Source: Dokdonia sp.
GTDB taxonomy: Bacteria; Bacteroidota; Bacteroidia; Flavobacteriales; Flavobacteriaceae
NCBI GenBank assembly: GCA_020628615.1
Contig: JAHDEV010000001.1
Span: 39,820 to 75,750, forward strand
Direction: 5' to 3'
DNA: 35,931 nt
Under the pieces are notes generated by a model that was not told the origin of the DNA, searched no databases, and worked only from the letters and a program-made list of their open reading frames with translations. A program made the translations under genes and the position numbers. Position 1 is the first letter of the stretch; each line of letters begins with the position of its first letter. Shown here in pieces: positions 7,849 to 16,100 of this stretch.

Positions 7849-8454
7849 ATGAAAAAATTATTACTCAGTACAATTGTCTTTAGTTTATTTGTGTTTACCG
7901 CTGTAAATGCTCAAGTTACATCTGGATTTAAAGCCGGAATTAACTTCTCAGATGTTAATAGCTTTGAATTTAGTAATGATGGTTCTTCTGCGGCAAATAC
8001 GATAGAAGATCAACTTGATGGAAAACGTACAGGTTATTTCTTAGGTTTTTTAGTTGATATTCCACTTACCGAAAAGTTAAGTTTTGTTCCAGAATTTATC
8101 TTTTCACAACAAGGTAAAAATTTAGAGAGCTTTAGACTTGATTATTTAAATCTTCCACTTGGTCTCAAATTAGAAATAAGCGATTTATATGTAAATCTAG
8201 GACCACAAATAGGTGTTAGAGTTTGGAATCCAGATAGATCTGGTGAATTTGCAAACTTTGAAGCTTCGGCATTTGGTGGTATAGGATATATTTTTAAATC
8301 TAATATATTTGTTGAAGCTAGATATACGCTAGGATTAACAGATATTTTTCAAGATAACAACAGTACAACTTTTAGTAATGGAGGAGGAACAACTTTCTCA
8401 AACCTTGAAGGTAAAAATGCAGTAATACAATTAGGTGTTGGTTATAGACTTTAA
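7849..8454 (+). CDS. PorT-like outer-membrane beta-barrel protein (paralog 1)
   Basis: 201 residues with a clear signal peptide (MKKLLLSTIVFSLFVFTAVNAQ, cut after about residue 21) followed by amphipathic strands typical of the OMP_b-brl_2 / PorT-like family: GFKAGINFSD, FLVDIPLTEKLSFVPEFIFS, LPLGLKLEISDLYVNLGPQIGV, and a final strand ending in GVGYRL with a C-terminal aromatic/Leu pattern. Such eight-stranded barrels are common in Bacteroidota outer membranes and usually have no assigned substrate. The next gene is a paralog with the same order of motifs, so the pair arose by tandem duplication. It has its own promoter-like box upstream. Confidence 0.85.
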   Translation: MKKLLLSTIVFSLFVFTAVNAQVTSGFKAGINFSDVNSFEFSNDGSSAANTIEDQLDGKRTGYFLGFLVDIPLTEKLSFVPEFIFSQQGKNLESFRLDYLNLPLGLKLEISDLYVNLGPQIGVRVWNPDRSGEFANFEASAFGGIGYIFKSNIFVEARYTLGLTDIFQDNNSTTFSNGGGTTFSNLEGKNAVIQLGVGYRL

Positions 8455-8547
8455 GTCTTAAAGTGCACCTTATCGATTGTATGTTGTTTTTTATAGTGTG
8501 TAAATAGCTTTGTTGTTTAAAAGCCATATTATCTAATATATAGCATT

Positions 8548-8555
8548 TATCTTTA
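8548..8555 (+). promoter_or_regulatory. Possible -7 box of the second barrel gene
   Basis: TATCTTTA fits TAnnTTTG apart from the final base and would give a leader of about 50 nt. A second box-like TATTTTTG at 8603-8610 lies only 2 nt before the ATG and would imply a leaderless or truncated message. Confidence 0.3.
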
Positions 8556-8612
8556 CATTCTAATAGTTTCCCAGCGACTTAAAATGTTATTAACGACTAT
8601 TATATTTTTGAT

Positions 8613-9269
8613 ATGAAAAAACTAGTACTTTCTTTATTATTTTTTGCATTTTTATGCAGCACGCAACTATTTGCTCAAGGAGCAAGACTTGGCTTTAAAG
8701 CTGGATTAAGCTATAGTCAGATAAGTGGTTATGAGTTTAGTCTCTTTAATCAAGCCGGTGAGACCCCTAGGCAAGCACCTACTGGAGCCGAAGAAGGACG
8801 TTATGGATTTGCAGTAGCATTTCTTGCCGAATTCCCAATTAATGATAAAATAAGTTTTCAACCAGAATTTGCGTTTTCTTCTCAAGGTAACAAATATGAA
8901 GGAACACGTTTTGATAACTTACAATTACCATTAGGTTTAAGAATAAATTTCAATCAGCTTTTTGTAATTGCTGGGCCACAAGCAGGAATAAAAATATCTG
9001 ACCCATTACAGTCTGAAAATTATAAGTCTATAGACTTCTCTGCCTTTGGAGGTATAGGGTATCACTTTAACGAGAGCGTTTTTATAGAAGCACGTTTTAC
9101 AAGAGGGTTTTTAGAAGTATTTGAAGATGACTCTAAAATTGTTGTTCCTTTCACACCAAAGGATGGTGAAGCTGCAAATAGTAATAGCTTAGTAAACAGC
9201 GATAACTTCCTTGTTAATAATACAGGTAAAAATCAGTACTTTACTCTAAGTGTAGGGTACAGATTATAA
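8613..9269 (+). CDS. PorT-like outer-membrane beta-barrel protein (paralog 2)
   Basis: 218 residues with a signal peptide (MKKLVLSLLFFAFLCSTQLFAQ) and the same strand pattern as the preceding gene: LGFKAGLSYSQISGYEFS, AFLAEFPINDKISFQPEFAFSSQG, LQLPLGLRINFNQLFVIAGPQAGIK, SAFGGIGYHF and the terminal strand FTLSVGYRL. It differs mainly in two loops, one near residue 50 (ETPRQAPTGAEEG) and one near 180-200 (a charged, Ser/Asn-rich insert before the last strand). Loop divergence with conserved strands is what duplicated surface-exposed barrels usually show. A strong shared terminator follows. Confidence 0.85.
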   Translation: MKKLVLSLLFFAFLCSTQLFAQGARLGFKAGLSYSQISGYEFSLFNQAGETPRQAPTGAEEGRYGFAVAFLAEFPINDKISFQPEFAFSSQGNKYEGTRFDNLQLPLGLRINFNQLFVIAGPQAGIKISDPLQSENYKSIDFSAFGGIGYHFNESVFIEARFTRGFLEVFEDDSKIVVPFTPKDGEAANSNSLVNSDNFLVNNTGKNQYFTLSVGYRL

Positions 9270-9284
9270 GATGATAATGATTAT

Positions 9285-9323
9285 AAAAAAAGCCCAGACT
9301 AATTGCTAGTCTGGGCTTTTTTT
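9285..9323. terminator. Bidirectional terminator between convergent genes
   Basis: A perfect 17-bp stem (9285-9301 with 9307-9323) has a GC-rich centre (GCCCAGACTA), a 5-nt loop, and seven A on one side and seven T on the other, so it serves the barrel gene on + and the phosphatidyltransferase on -. Confidence 0.92.
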
Positions 9324-9343
9324 ATGCGTTATAGTGAGATTGA

Positions 9344-10105
9344 TTAAAACTTCATACGTAACAAGATACAAATAGGGACCAGTATTGTGTAACCTATAAA
9401 AAATGGAATAATAGCCTCAGGCAGCTGGATTACGAGAAGTACAGCTATAATGAGAAGTTGAAATCCTAAGCCAAAGGTTGATACAAGTGTCATTAACCAG
9501 TTTGGAATTATTTTACCATTAGAAGCTTTAGGATCTAGCGTGTATATAAGCTTGTCAAAAAGCCCATATAGTAATTTATAGGTGTAAAAAAGGATGTTTA
9601 CCGTAGTTTGTTCTTCTCCTGGTAATGCGGTAGGAGACCCTGTCTCGATAATACGACTAGTGGTGTCCCCATTTAGTTTATTACGTAAAATAACATAATA
9701 GTAGTTATACAAAGTGCCTTGTACTTGTAAGGCAATAAATGCTAGAACAATGTACATAACAGAATATCCAGTCAGGTATCCTATCATAAATAAAAATAGC
9801 GCATTGAGCACTATGTCAAGTATAGAATCTAGATAGCGCCCAGTGTATGAAGGTGTTTTTTTAACTCTTGCAAGCTCACCATCTGCGGCATCTAGTATAG
9901 ATTTTACCACTAAGAAAATTGCCGCGAGCACATAGTGTCCTGTATAAATACAATAAAGGGCTAAAATTCCAGATATAAAAAATAACAAGGTAACTTGTAC
10001 AGGGGTAGTAGTCGTGTCTTTAAGAATGTTTACAAGATACTGAGCAGGTTTTCTGCCATAGTCTGATAGATCTGTAAAGCGGTGAGCTTTAGGTAATTTT
10101 GACAT
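9344..10105 (-). CDS. CDP-alcohol phosphatidyltransferase family membrane enzyme
   Basis: 253 residues with about six hydrophobic helices. The full CDP-alcohol phosphatidyltransferase motif D-G-x2-A-R-x8-G-x3-D-x3-D is present: D75, G76, A79, R80, G89, D93 and D97. The family joins a CDP-linked lipid or polyol to an alcohol at the inner membrane. The acceptor (glycerol phosphate, inositol phosphate, serine or other) cannot be read from the motif. It is the last gene of the leftward group, 117 bp away from the upstream gene, with a 9-bp inverted repeat (10109-10117 and 10132-10140) just before the ATG and a copy of the interspersed palindrome further upstream. Confidence 0.88.
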   Translation of the reverse strand: MSKLPKAHRFTDLSDYGRKPAQYLVNILKDTTTTPVQVTLLFFISGILALYCIYTGHYVLAAIFLVVKSILDAADGELARVKKTPSYTGRYLDSILDIVLNALFLFMIGYLTGYSVMYIVLAFIALQVQGTLYNYYYVILRNKLNGDTTSRIIETGSPTALPGEEQTTVNILFYTYKLLYGLFDKLIYTLDPKASNGKIIPNWLMTLVSTFGLGFQLLIIAVLLVIQLPEAIIPFFIGYTILVPICILLRMKF

Positions 10106-10108
10106 ATA

Positions 10109-10140
10109 TTCTAGGTTGTAGCATTTTTAAAAACCTAGAA
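10109..10140. repeat. Inverted repeat immediately before the phosphatidyltransferase start
   Basis: Perfect 9-bp arms TTCTAGGTT and AACCTAGAA are separated by 14 nt. The nearer arm ends 3 nt from the start codon. It could be an operator or an mRNA hairpin that hides the translation start. Confidence 0.55.
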
Positions 10141-10193
10141 GGGCAATTTAAAACAGCAATTCTTTATTAAATATAAGTATTAAAGATGTTTTT

Positions 10194-10213
10194 TACGCTT
10201 TCGCGAAAGCGTA
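10194..10213. repeat. Interspersed palindrome, copy 2 (intergenic)
   Basis: A full 20-bp copy, extended to 22 bp by T and A on the outside (10193-10214). It lies 9 bp after the stop codon of the leftward unknown membrane protein gene. Confidence 0.9.
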
Positions 10214-10222
10214 ATTAATAAC

Positions 10223-11221
10223 TTATTTATTTATTTGATTAGTTATATATGGATACATAGATAGCATCATAAACATAAGCACACTAAGTACCACACTTAT
10301 AGATATAAAGCTAAATATTATATCAAGATTAAAGAGGATGATAGCTATAGGTTGAAATACTCCAAAAATTACAAGAAATACAAATAATGTAAATGCTAGT
10401 GTTATAATTTTAGGAACACGTTTTACAGATTGTAGTGTTAACCCTAGTAACTGCGGTATGACTTCATCTGAAAGCTGGATACCTAGCTTTGATATGAGTT
10501 CTTCACTAAATCCTACATTTTGATAACGAAGGGGGTCAATCTGCACGGCATACTTCATTATTTTTTCTTGGTGTCGTTCATATATACGTGACACATCAAG
10601 CTCTTCTTTAAACTGGTTGTATTTAAAACCAAAGTAATGACTCCATCCAGTGCCTACTTTGTGATCTCGCCATTTTTTGAGCATACGGCGATCATACTCT
10701 TTAGGATTCATATAATTATCTACTCTGCCTTTACTGGGGTCATTAAGAAGTAATGCTTTAGTCTCGAGATATAGTATTTCGGTCTCACCATATCTGTCTT
10801 TTTCTTCAATGTATTCTAGTGCAAGTTTTGATCTTCCTTTGTAAAACTCTTTTACTAAAAAGTAGTTGAGATGGGTAAACTCGTCATCTATATATTCTTT
10901 TAAACCAGGAGCCCAAACTTTAGAGCGTACAAGTATATCTGCAATGTCTCTAAAGTAATGCATTTGCTGTGTGAGCTTTTCAATTTCTGCATTAGTAGAG
11001 TTTCCTGTAAACTGTAACTGTGCTGTCTTATTTAAAATAAAACCTATAATAACGACTACAAGTACAATACTTATAATGGCAATAATTTGTAATGCAGATA
11101 ACAGTTGTGCTACGTTTTCAAGAGGGAAGTATAGTATGAGCCCTGTAATAGCGAGCATACCTCCGCAAACGCTTATTAACGCCGGGATAAAGGGTGTGAC
11201 CAACTTGACAAAATTGCGCAA
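10223..11221 (-). CDS. Unknown membrane protein with two terminal hairpins
   Basis: 332 residues that I do not recognise. Two hydrophobic helices lie at the N terminus (about 8-32 and 42-63) and two at the C terminus (about 275-297 and 300-325); between them is a charged soluble region of roughly 200 residues containing a coiled-coil-like start (TNAEIEKLTQQMHYFRDIADILV) and many Tyr, Lys, Arg and Glu (YNQFKEELDVSRIYERHQEK). With an even number of helices, both ends and the middle should be on the same side, probably the cytoplasm. The start is uncertain: TTG 11221 gives a complete first helix, while the first ATG would remove half of it. Three inverted repeats lie in the 168 bp upstream. Confidence 0.7.
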   Translation of the reverse strand: MRNFVKLVTPFIPALISVCGGMLAITGLILYFPLENVAQLLSALQIIAIISIVLVVVIIGFILNKTAQLQFTGNSTNAEIEKLTQQMHYFRDIADILVRSKVWAPGLKEYIDDEFTHLNYFLVKEFYKGRSKLALEYIEEKDRYGETEILYLETKALLLNDPSKGRVDNYMNPKEYDRRMLKKWRDHKVGTGWSHYFGFKYNQFKEELDVSRIYERHQEKIMKYAVQIDPLRYQNVGFSEELISKLGIQLSDEVIPQLLGLTLQSVKRVPKIITLAFTLFVFLVIFGVFQPIAIILFNLDIIFSFISISVVLSVLMFMMLSMYPYITNQINK

Positions 11222-11257
11222 TTTTATCTATCTTTTTAATAATTAAGTAGTTGGGCC

Positions 11258-11270
11258 CCTTACCGTAAGG
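11258..11270. repeat. Short inverted repeat upstream of the unknown membrane protein
   Basis: CCTTAC-C-GTAAGG, perfect 6-bp arms around one base, 37 nt before the presumed TTG start. Possible operator or small hairpin. Confidence 0.35.
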
Positions 11271-11343
11271 TAAAACAAGGTGAGCAAATAAACAATTTAT
11301 AATTGAATCTACAAAATCGAAAGAAATTGAATTGTAATAGTAG

Positions 11344-11380
11344 TATTACTAGTAATATGACGAGTATTGAGTAATCAATA
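11344..11380. repeat. Pair of inverted repeats after rsmE
   Basis: TATTACTAGTAATA at 11344-11357 is a perfect 14-bp palindrome. TATTGA and TCAATA (11365-11370 and 11375-11380) flank GTAA a few bases further. No T-run follows on the minus strand, so a standard terminator is not indicated. Confidence 0.4.
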
Positions 11381-11389
11381 ATAGAATCC

Positions 11390-12091
11390 TTACTCATTTA
11401 TAAATGCTACACTGTGAGAGGCTACAATAGCTGCAGTCTCAGTGCGTAGTCTACTATTACCTAGTGATACTGGAGTGATACCTTTTTTTAGGGCTAGTTG
11501 TATTTCAGTTATAGAGAAGTCTCCTTCTGGACCTATTAAAATTGTATAGTCTGTTGCGGGTGATAGTTCGTTTTTGAGTAGGCTCTTTTTATCATCTTCA
11601 CAGTGAGCTATAAAGGTGTTGCTTTGAGTACTTGCTACAAAATCTTTAAAAGAGGTGAGAGGATGTAATATAGGTAAGTGATAGTGCAGTGACTGCTTCA
11701 TTGCACTTTGCAGGATTTTAAGAAAGCGCTCTTCCTTTATAACTTTGCGTTCGCTATGATCGCAAAGTAGTGGTGTGATTTCTGTAACGCCTATCTCTGT
11801 TGCCTTTTCTAAAAACCACTCAAACCTATCATTGAGTTTTGTGGGAGCTACGGCGAGGTGGAGTTTGTAATCTCTTGGCTCTTGGTATGTATGACTTGTG
11901 ATAGATAACTTACACTTGTTAGGATTTGCGTCGTAAATCTGTGCGGTAAATAAGTATCCCTTTCCATTAGTAAGATAAATACTATCACCGGGTTGCTTGC
12001 GTAGTACACGTATAACGTGCTTACTCTCATCTTTTGGTAAAGTGTATGAGGTACTTTCTATATCAAGACTCTTGCTGTAAAATAGTTGCAT
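11390..12091 (-). CDS. rsmE: 16S rRNA (uracil-1498-N3)-methyltransferase
   Basis: This enzyme methylates N3 of U1498 in the decoding region of 16S rRNA with SAM. The 233 residues have the N-terminal PUA-like domain (SKHVIRVLRKQPGDSIYLTNGKG, about 23-45) and the C-terminal SPOUT knot with GPEGDFS and the terminal signature LGNSRLRTETAAI. WFLEKATEIGVTEITPL is also typical. The gene starts 2 nt after the tsaD stop and is almost certainly transcribed with it from the tsaD promoter. Confidence 0.95.
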   Translation of the reverse strand: MQLFYSKSLDIESTSYTLPKDESKHVIRVLRKQPGDSIYLTNGKGYLFTAQIYDANPNKCKLSITSHTYQEPRDYKLHLAVAPTKLNDRFEWFLEKATEIGVTEITPLLCDHSERKVIKEERFLKILQSAMKQSLHYHLPILHPLTSFKDFVASTQSNTFIAHCEDDKKSLLKNELSPATDYTILIGPEGDFSITEIQLALKKGITPVSLGNSRLRTETAAIVASHSVAFINE

Positions 12092-12093
12092 AC

Positions 12094-13134
12094 TTATATT
12101 TTCAATCTAGATTGAGCACTTACTTCTAAGTTTTGAAAAGAATCTTTTTCTACAAGGTCTTTGTACTTAAGATATCCCACAATCCCTATCATAGCCGCGT
12201 TATCTGTGGTGTATTGAAATTTTGGTAAAAAAGTTTTCCAGCCGTGAGTAGTTTCGGCATTTTTGAGAGCCGTTCTTATACCACTGTTTGCAGATACGCC
12301 ACCACCTATAGCGATTTGAGTAATTCCGGTTTCTTTTACTGCTTTCTTAATTTTATCCATCAAGATATTTACAATGGTATATTGTATTGAGGCACATACA
12401 TCGTTTCTATTTTCTTTTAAAAAGTCCGGGTTTGCCTCCTGTTGTCTTTGTACAAAATACATTATTTGTGTTTTTAGACCGCTAAAGCTAAAGTTAAGAC
12501 CACCCACTTTAGGTTTTGTAAAAGGAAAAGCTTTTGGATCACCCAGTTGTGCATACTTATCTATGAGAGGTCCTCCAGGATAGGGTAAATCCATAATTTT
12601 TGCGCTTTTATCAAAGGCTTCACCTACGGCGTCATCTATGGTCTCGCCTATAACTTCCATTGTAAAATAATCATCTACACGCACTATTTGTGTATGCCCA
12701 CCAGAAATAGTAACACCTATAAAGGGAAAACTAGGTTTATCATACCCCTCTTCATCTATGAAGTGAGCAAGTATATGTGCCTTCATATGGTTAATATCTA
12801 GCAGAGGTATGTCTAGTCCCATTGCAAAAGACTTTGCAAATGAGGTGCCTACCAGAAGGGACCCAAGTAAGCCAGGTCCACTTGTAAAAGCAATGGCGCT
12901 TAGTTGTTTTTTGTCGATATTTGCTTTACGTAATGCAGCGGTAACAACCGGTACTATATTTTGTTGATGTGCTCGCGAGGCAAGCTCTGGAACTACACCT
13001 CCATATTCTTGATGAATCGCTTGGTTTGCAACAACATTTGAGAGTACTTTATCGTTTTGTAATACGGCAGCAGCAGTATCATCACAAGAGGATTCAATAG
13101 CGAGAATGTAAGTTTTTTGAGAATCTGTATTCAT
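12094..13134 (-). CDS. tsaD: tRNA N6-threonylcarbamoyladenosine transferase subunit TsaD
   Basis: TsaD is the ASKHA-fold catalytic subunit that, with TsaB and TsaE, transfers threonylcarbamoyl to A37 of ANN-decoding tRNAs. The 346 residues contain the nucleotide loop AIESSCDDTAAAV (12-24), the metal-binding HMKAHILAH segment, SGGHTQIVRV, the PGGPLIDKYA segment and the late GGGVSANSGIR motif. I start at ATG 13134; a TTG 18 nt upstream is less likely because the -7 box TAACTTTG on the minus strand (13168-13161) lies 26 nt before ATG 13134, matching other genes here. Its start is only 21 bp from that of divergent tamB, so the two control regions must overlap each other's coding ends. Confidence 0.95.
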   Translation of the reverse strand: MNTDSQKTYILAIESSCDDTAAAVLQNDKVLSNVVANQAIHQEYGGVVPELASRAHQQNIVPVVTAALRKANIDKKQLSAIAFTSGPGLLGSLLVGTSFAKSFAMGLDIPLLDINHMKAHILAHFIDEEGYDKPSFPFIGVTISGGHTQIVRVDDYFTMEVIGETIDDAVGEAFDKSAKIMDLPYPGGPLIDKYAQLGDPKAFPFTKPKVGGLNFSFSGLKTQIMYFVQRQQEANPDFLKENRNDVCASIQYTIVNILMDKIKKAVKETGITQIAIGGGVSANSGIRTALKNAETTHGWKTFLPKFQYTTDNAAMIGIVGYLKYKDLVEKDSFQNLEVSAQSRLKI

Positions 13135-13155
13135 AAGGCACGTAAGTTGCAATAA

Positions 13156-16100
13156 GTGTACAAAGTTAAAACAATAAGCCCTATCAAGAAATTTAAAAAA
13201 ATAGCACTTCGCACGCTTTTGGTGTTGTTCTTACTATTTGGGCTCATTGTGCTGCTTTTTTCTATTCCAGCGGTGCAAACTCGCATTGCAAAAAACGCAA
13301 CAGATCGTATTAATGATAAGTATGGTACAGAGATTCATCTAGAGCGCGTAGGTCTTAAATGGAACGGTGATGTACTCGTAAAAGGTACACTTATAAAAGA
13401 TCACAAAAATGACACGATGATTTACGTGCGTGAGCTAGCCACAAGTGTTTTTAGCTTACAAAAAGTATTAGATAGTGATCTTGAACTGGGAGACATAAGC
13501 CTAGATGGTGTGCGATTTTATCTGACTAAATATAAAGGCGATACCTCAGATAATTTGTCATTGTTTTCACGCAAGTTTGCTTCTCAAAATCCTCAAGGCA
13601 GTACAAATTTCTTTCTCTCATCAGACGATGTAGAAATTACAGATGGTAGATTTATGTATATAAACGAGGAGCTTGATGACCCCTTTGTGCTAGATTATCA
13701 AAACCTCTCTACAGACTGGCAAGATTTTGTACTTAAGAATGAAACGGTAGATGCCCATATAAGAGCACTCTCTTTTGATGCCATAAAAGGATATCAAATT
13801 AGGACGCTAGATGGCCTATTTCACTACGATCCAGATTTAATTTCTCTTAAAGAATTTTCATTAACTACAGATGATTCTTCACTTGAAGGCGACATTATCT
13901 TAGACACCTCAGATGGTGCACTAGATGATTTTAACACTCTGGTAGAGGTGGAGGCCGCTTTCGCGAAAGCGGAAATATCAACAAATGATATACGCCCTTT
14001 TTATAATGATATTGCACCAGATATTATATTAGACATAAAAGGTAACCTCACGGGACACCTCAATGATTTTAGGGTTCCTAATCTTGAGGTCCGTGGCTTA
14101 GGAAAATCCCTGATACGCGGAAATGTTTTTTTTGAAAATTTACTAGACAGTAATGACTTTAGAATTTCTGGTAATTATCAAACTGTACAAACAAGTTATT
14201 TTGACCTTAAAAAGTTACTGCCCAAACCACTTGCTAGTCTACCTACAGAAATAACACAACTTGGAACAATACGTTTTACTGGAAACAACGCACTTACAAG
14301 TGAGGCTGTTGTTACAGAAGGTATTATAACTACAGACCTAGGTACAGTAAATCTTGATCTTGCAATGACAGGCTTACAAGATGCAGATAATGCTGGTTAT
14401 GAAGGTACCGTGATAGTAGATGATTTTAACCTAGGTAAGTTATTTAATGACGAAAGGCTAGGTAATGCTACATTTAACCTAGATGTAGATGGTAAGGGAT
14501 TTATACAAGAAACGGTAAACACAAAGCTCTCTGGGACAATTGCAAGCTTAAATTATAATAACTATACATATAAGGATATTACAATTTTTGGAAATCTTAA
14601 AGCTCCAGTTTTTGACGGAGAAGTACTCATAGATGATCCTAATGCTCGGGGTAAGTTTAATGGTCTTGTAGATATTTCAAAAGATGTAAATAGTTATGAC
14701 CTAGAGGCACAAATAGATTATGCAGATCTGGTGACTCTCAATTTTATTAACGATAGCATCTCTATTCTTAAAGGTAATGCTGTTGTAGATATGAAGGGTA
14801 CAGGTATAGAGAATATGTATGGCCGTATCTCTTTTGAGGATGCTAGTTATCAAAATAAAAATAACACTTACAGCTTTAAAGATTTTGAGATTACTTCAAA
14901 GTTTGATAAAAAGCAAGTGCGCACCATTGCTATAAACTCTACAGATATTATAAGTGGGGAGGTAAGTGGTATATACAAGTTTAGTGAAGTGGTTCCTCTT
15001 TTTAAAAATGCCATAGGTAGTCTGTACACAAACTATCAACCTGAGATTCTTACAGAAAATCAGTTTATGGATTTTGAGTTTACGATTTATAATAAGATTG
15101 TAGAAGTCTTTGTGCCAGATTTAAAACTAGAGCCAGAGACTATTATAAGAGGTAGTGTGGTGGCAGACGACTCTGAGTTTAAACTCACTTTTAAGTCACC
15201 ACAGATAGATGCCTTTGGGTATATGGCAGAGGCTATTGAGGTGCGTGTAGATAATAAGAACCCACTGTTTAATACTTATGTCGCTGCAGATAGTATAAAC
15301 GCAGGATTTTATGCGGTATCAGATTTTAATCTCATTAATGTGACACTTAAAGATACACTCTTTATGCGCTCAGAGTTTACAGGTGGTAAGCGCAATGATG
15401 ACTCTTTTGACCTATCATTATACCATACTATTAATGAGGAAGGAAACTCTGTATTAGGTTTTAAAAAATCTGAAATCGTTTTTAAAGACAATCCTTGGTT
15501 TATTAATGAGAAAAATGACCAGAATAACAGTGTTGTCTTTGATAATAACTTTAAAGACATAGATATTAAAACGCTTGTGTTAAGTCACAAGGATGAACTC
15601 ATAGACCTCAAAGGGCAAATACGTGATAGCACCTATAAGAACATAAAAGCAAATTTTAAAAACGTAGACCTTGCCAAGGTTACTCCAGAGCTCGATAGTC
15701 TTAATCTAGGAGGCCGTATTAATGGACAGCTAGATGTACTTCAGAAAAATGGAGCTTATTTGCCAGTTACTTCTCTAGCCATTTCAGACTTCTCTGTAAA
15801 CGAGACTAACCTCGGGCAATTAGATATAAACGTAAGAGGTAATGCAACTTTATCAAAATATGAGATCGAATCTCGCCTTGCTCGTGAGGGACTAAAATCT
15901 TTTACCGCAAATGGTACTATTGATGCGTCAGGCAGTATACCTATTATAGATATGGCCGTGGGTCTTCAAGATCTTGATCTAAGCCCATTTAACCCTATGG
16001 GACAGGGCGTCATAGATAGAATACGAGGCCTAGTGAGTGGTAATGCAAAAGTAGAAGGTGACTATCGCAACCCCGAGATAAATGGTAATTTGACCTTGAA

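Noticed and set aside
8446-8464. Short palindrome ACTTTAA-GTC-TTAAAGT over the stop codon of the first barrel gene
   Set aside because: AT-rich, no T-run after it, and overlaps coding bases; not enough to call a terminator.
12965-12985. GCTCGCGAGGC in tsaD as a variant of the interspersed palindrome
   Set aside because: Lacks the TTTCGCGAAA centre; explained by codons of a conserved TsaD stretch.
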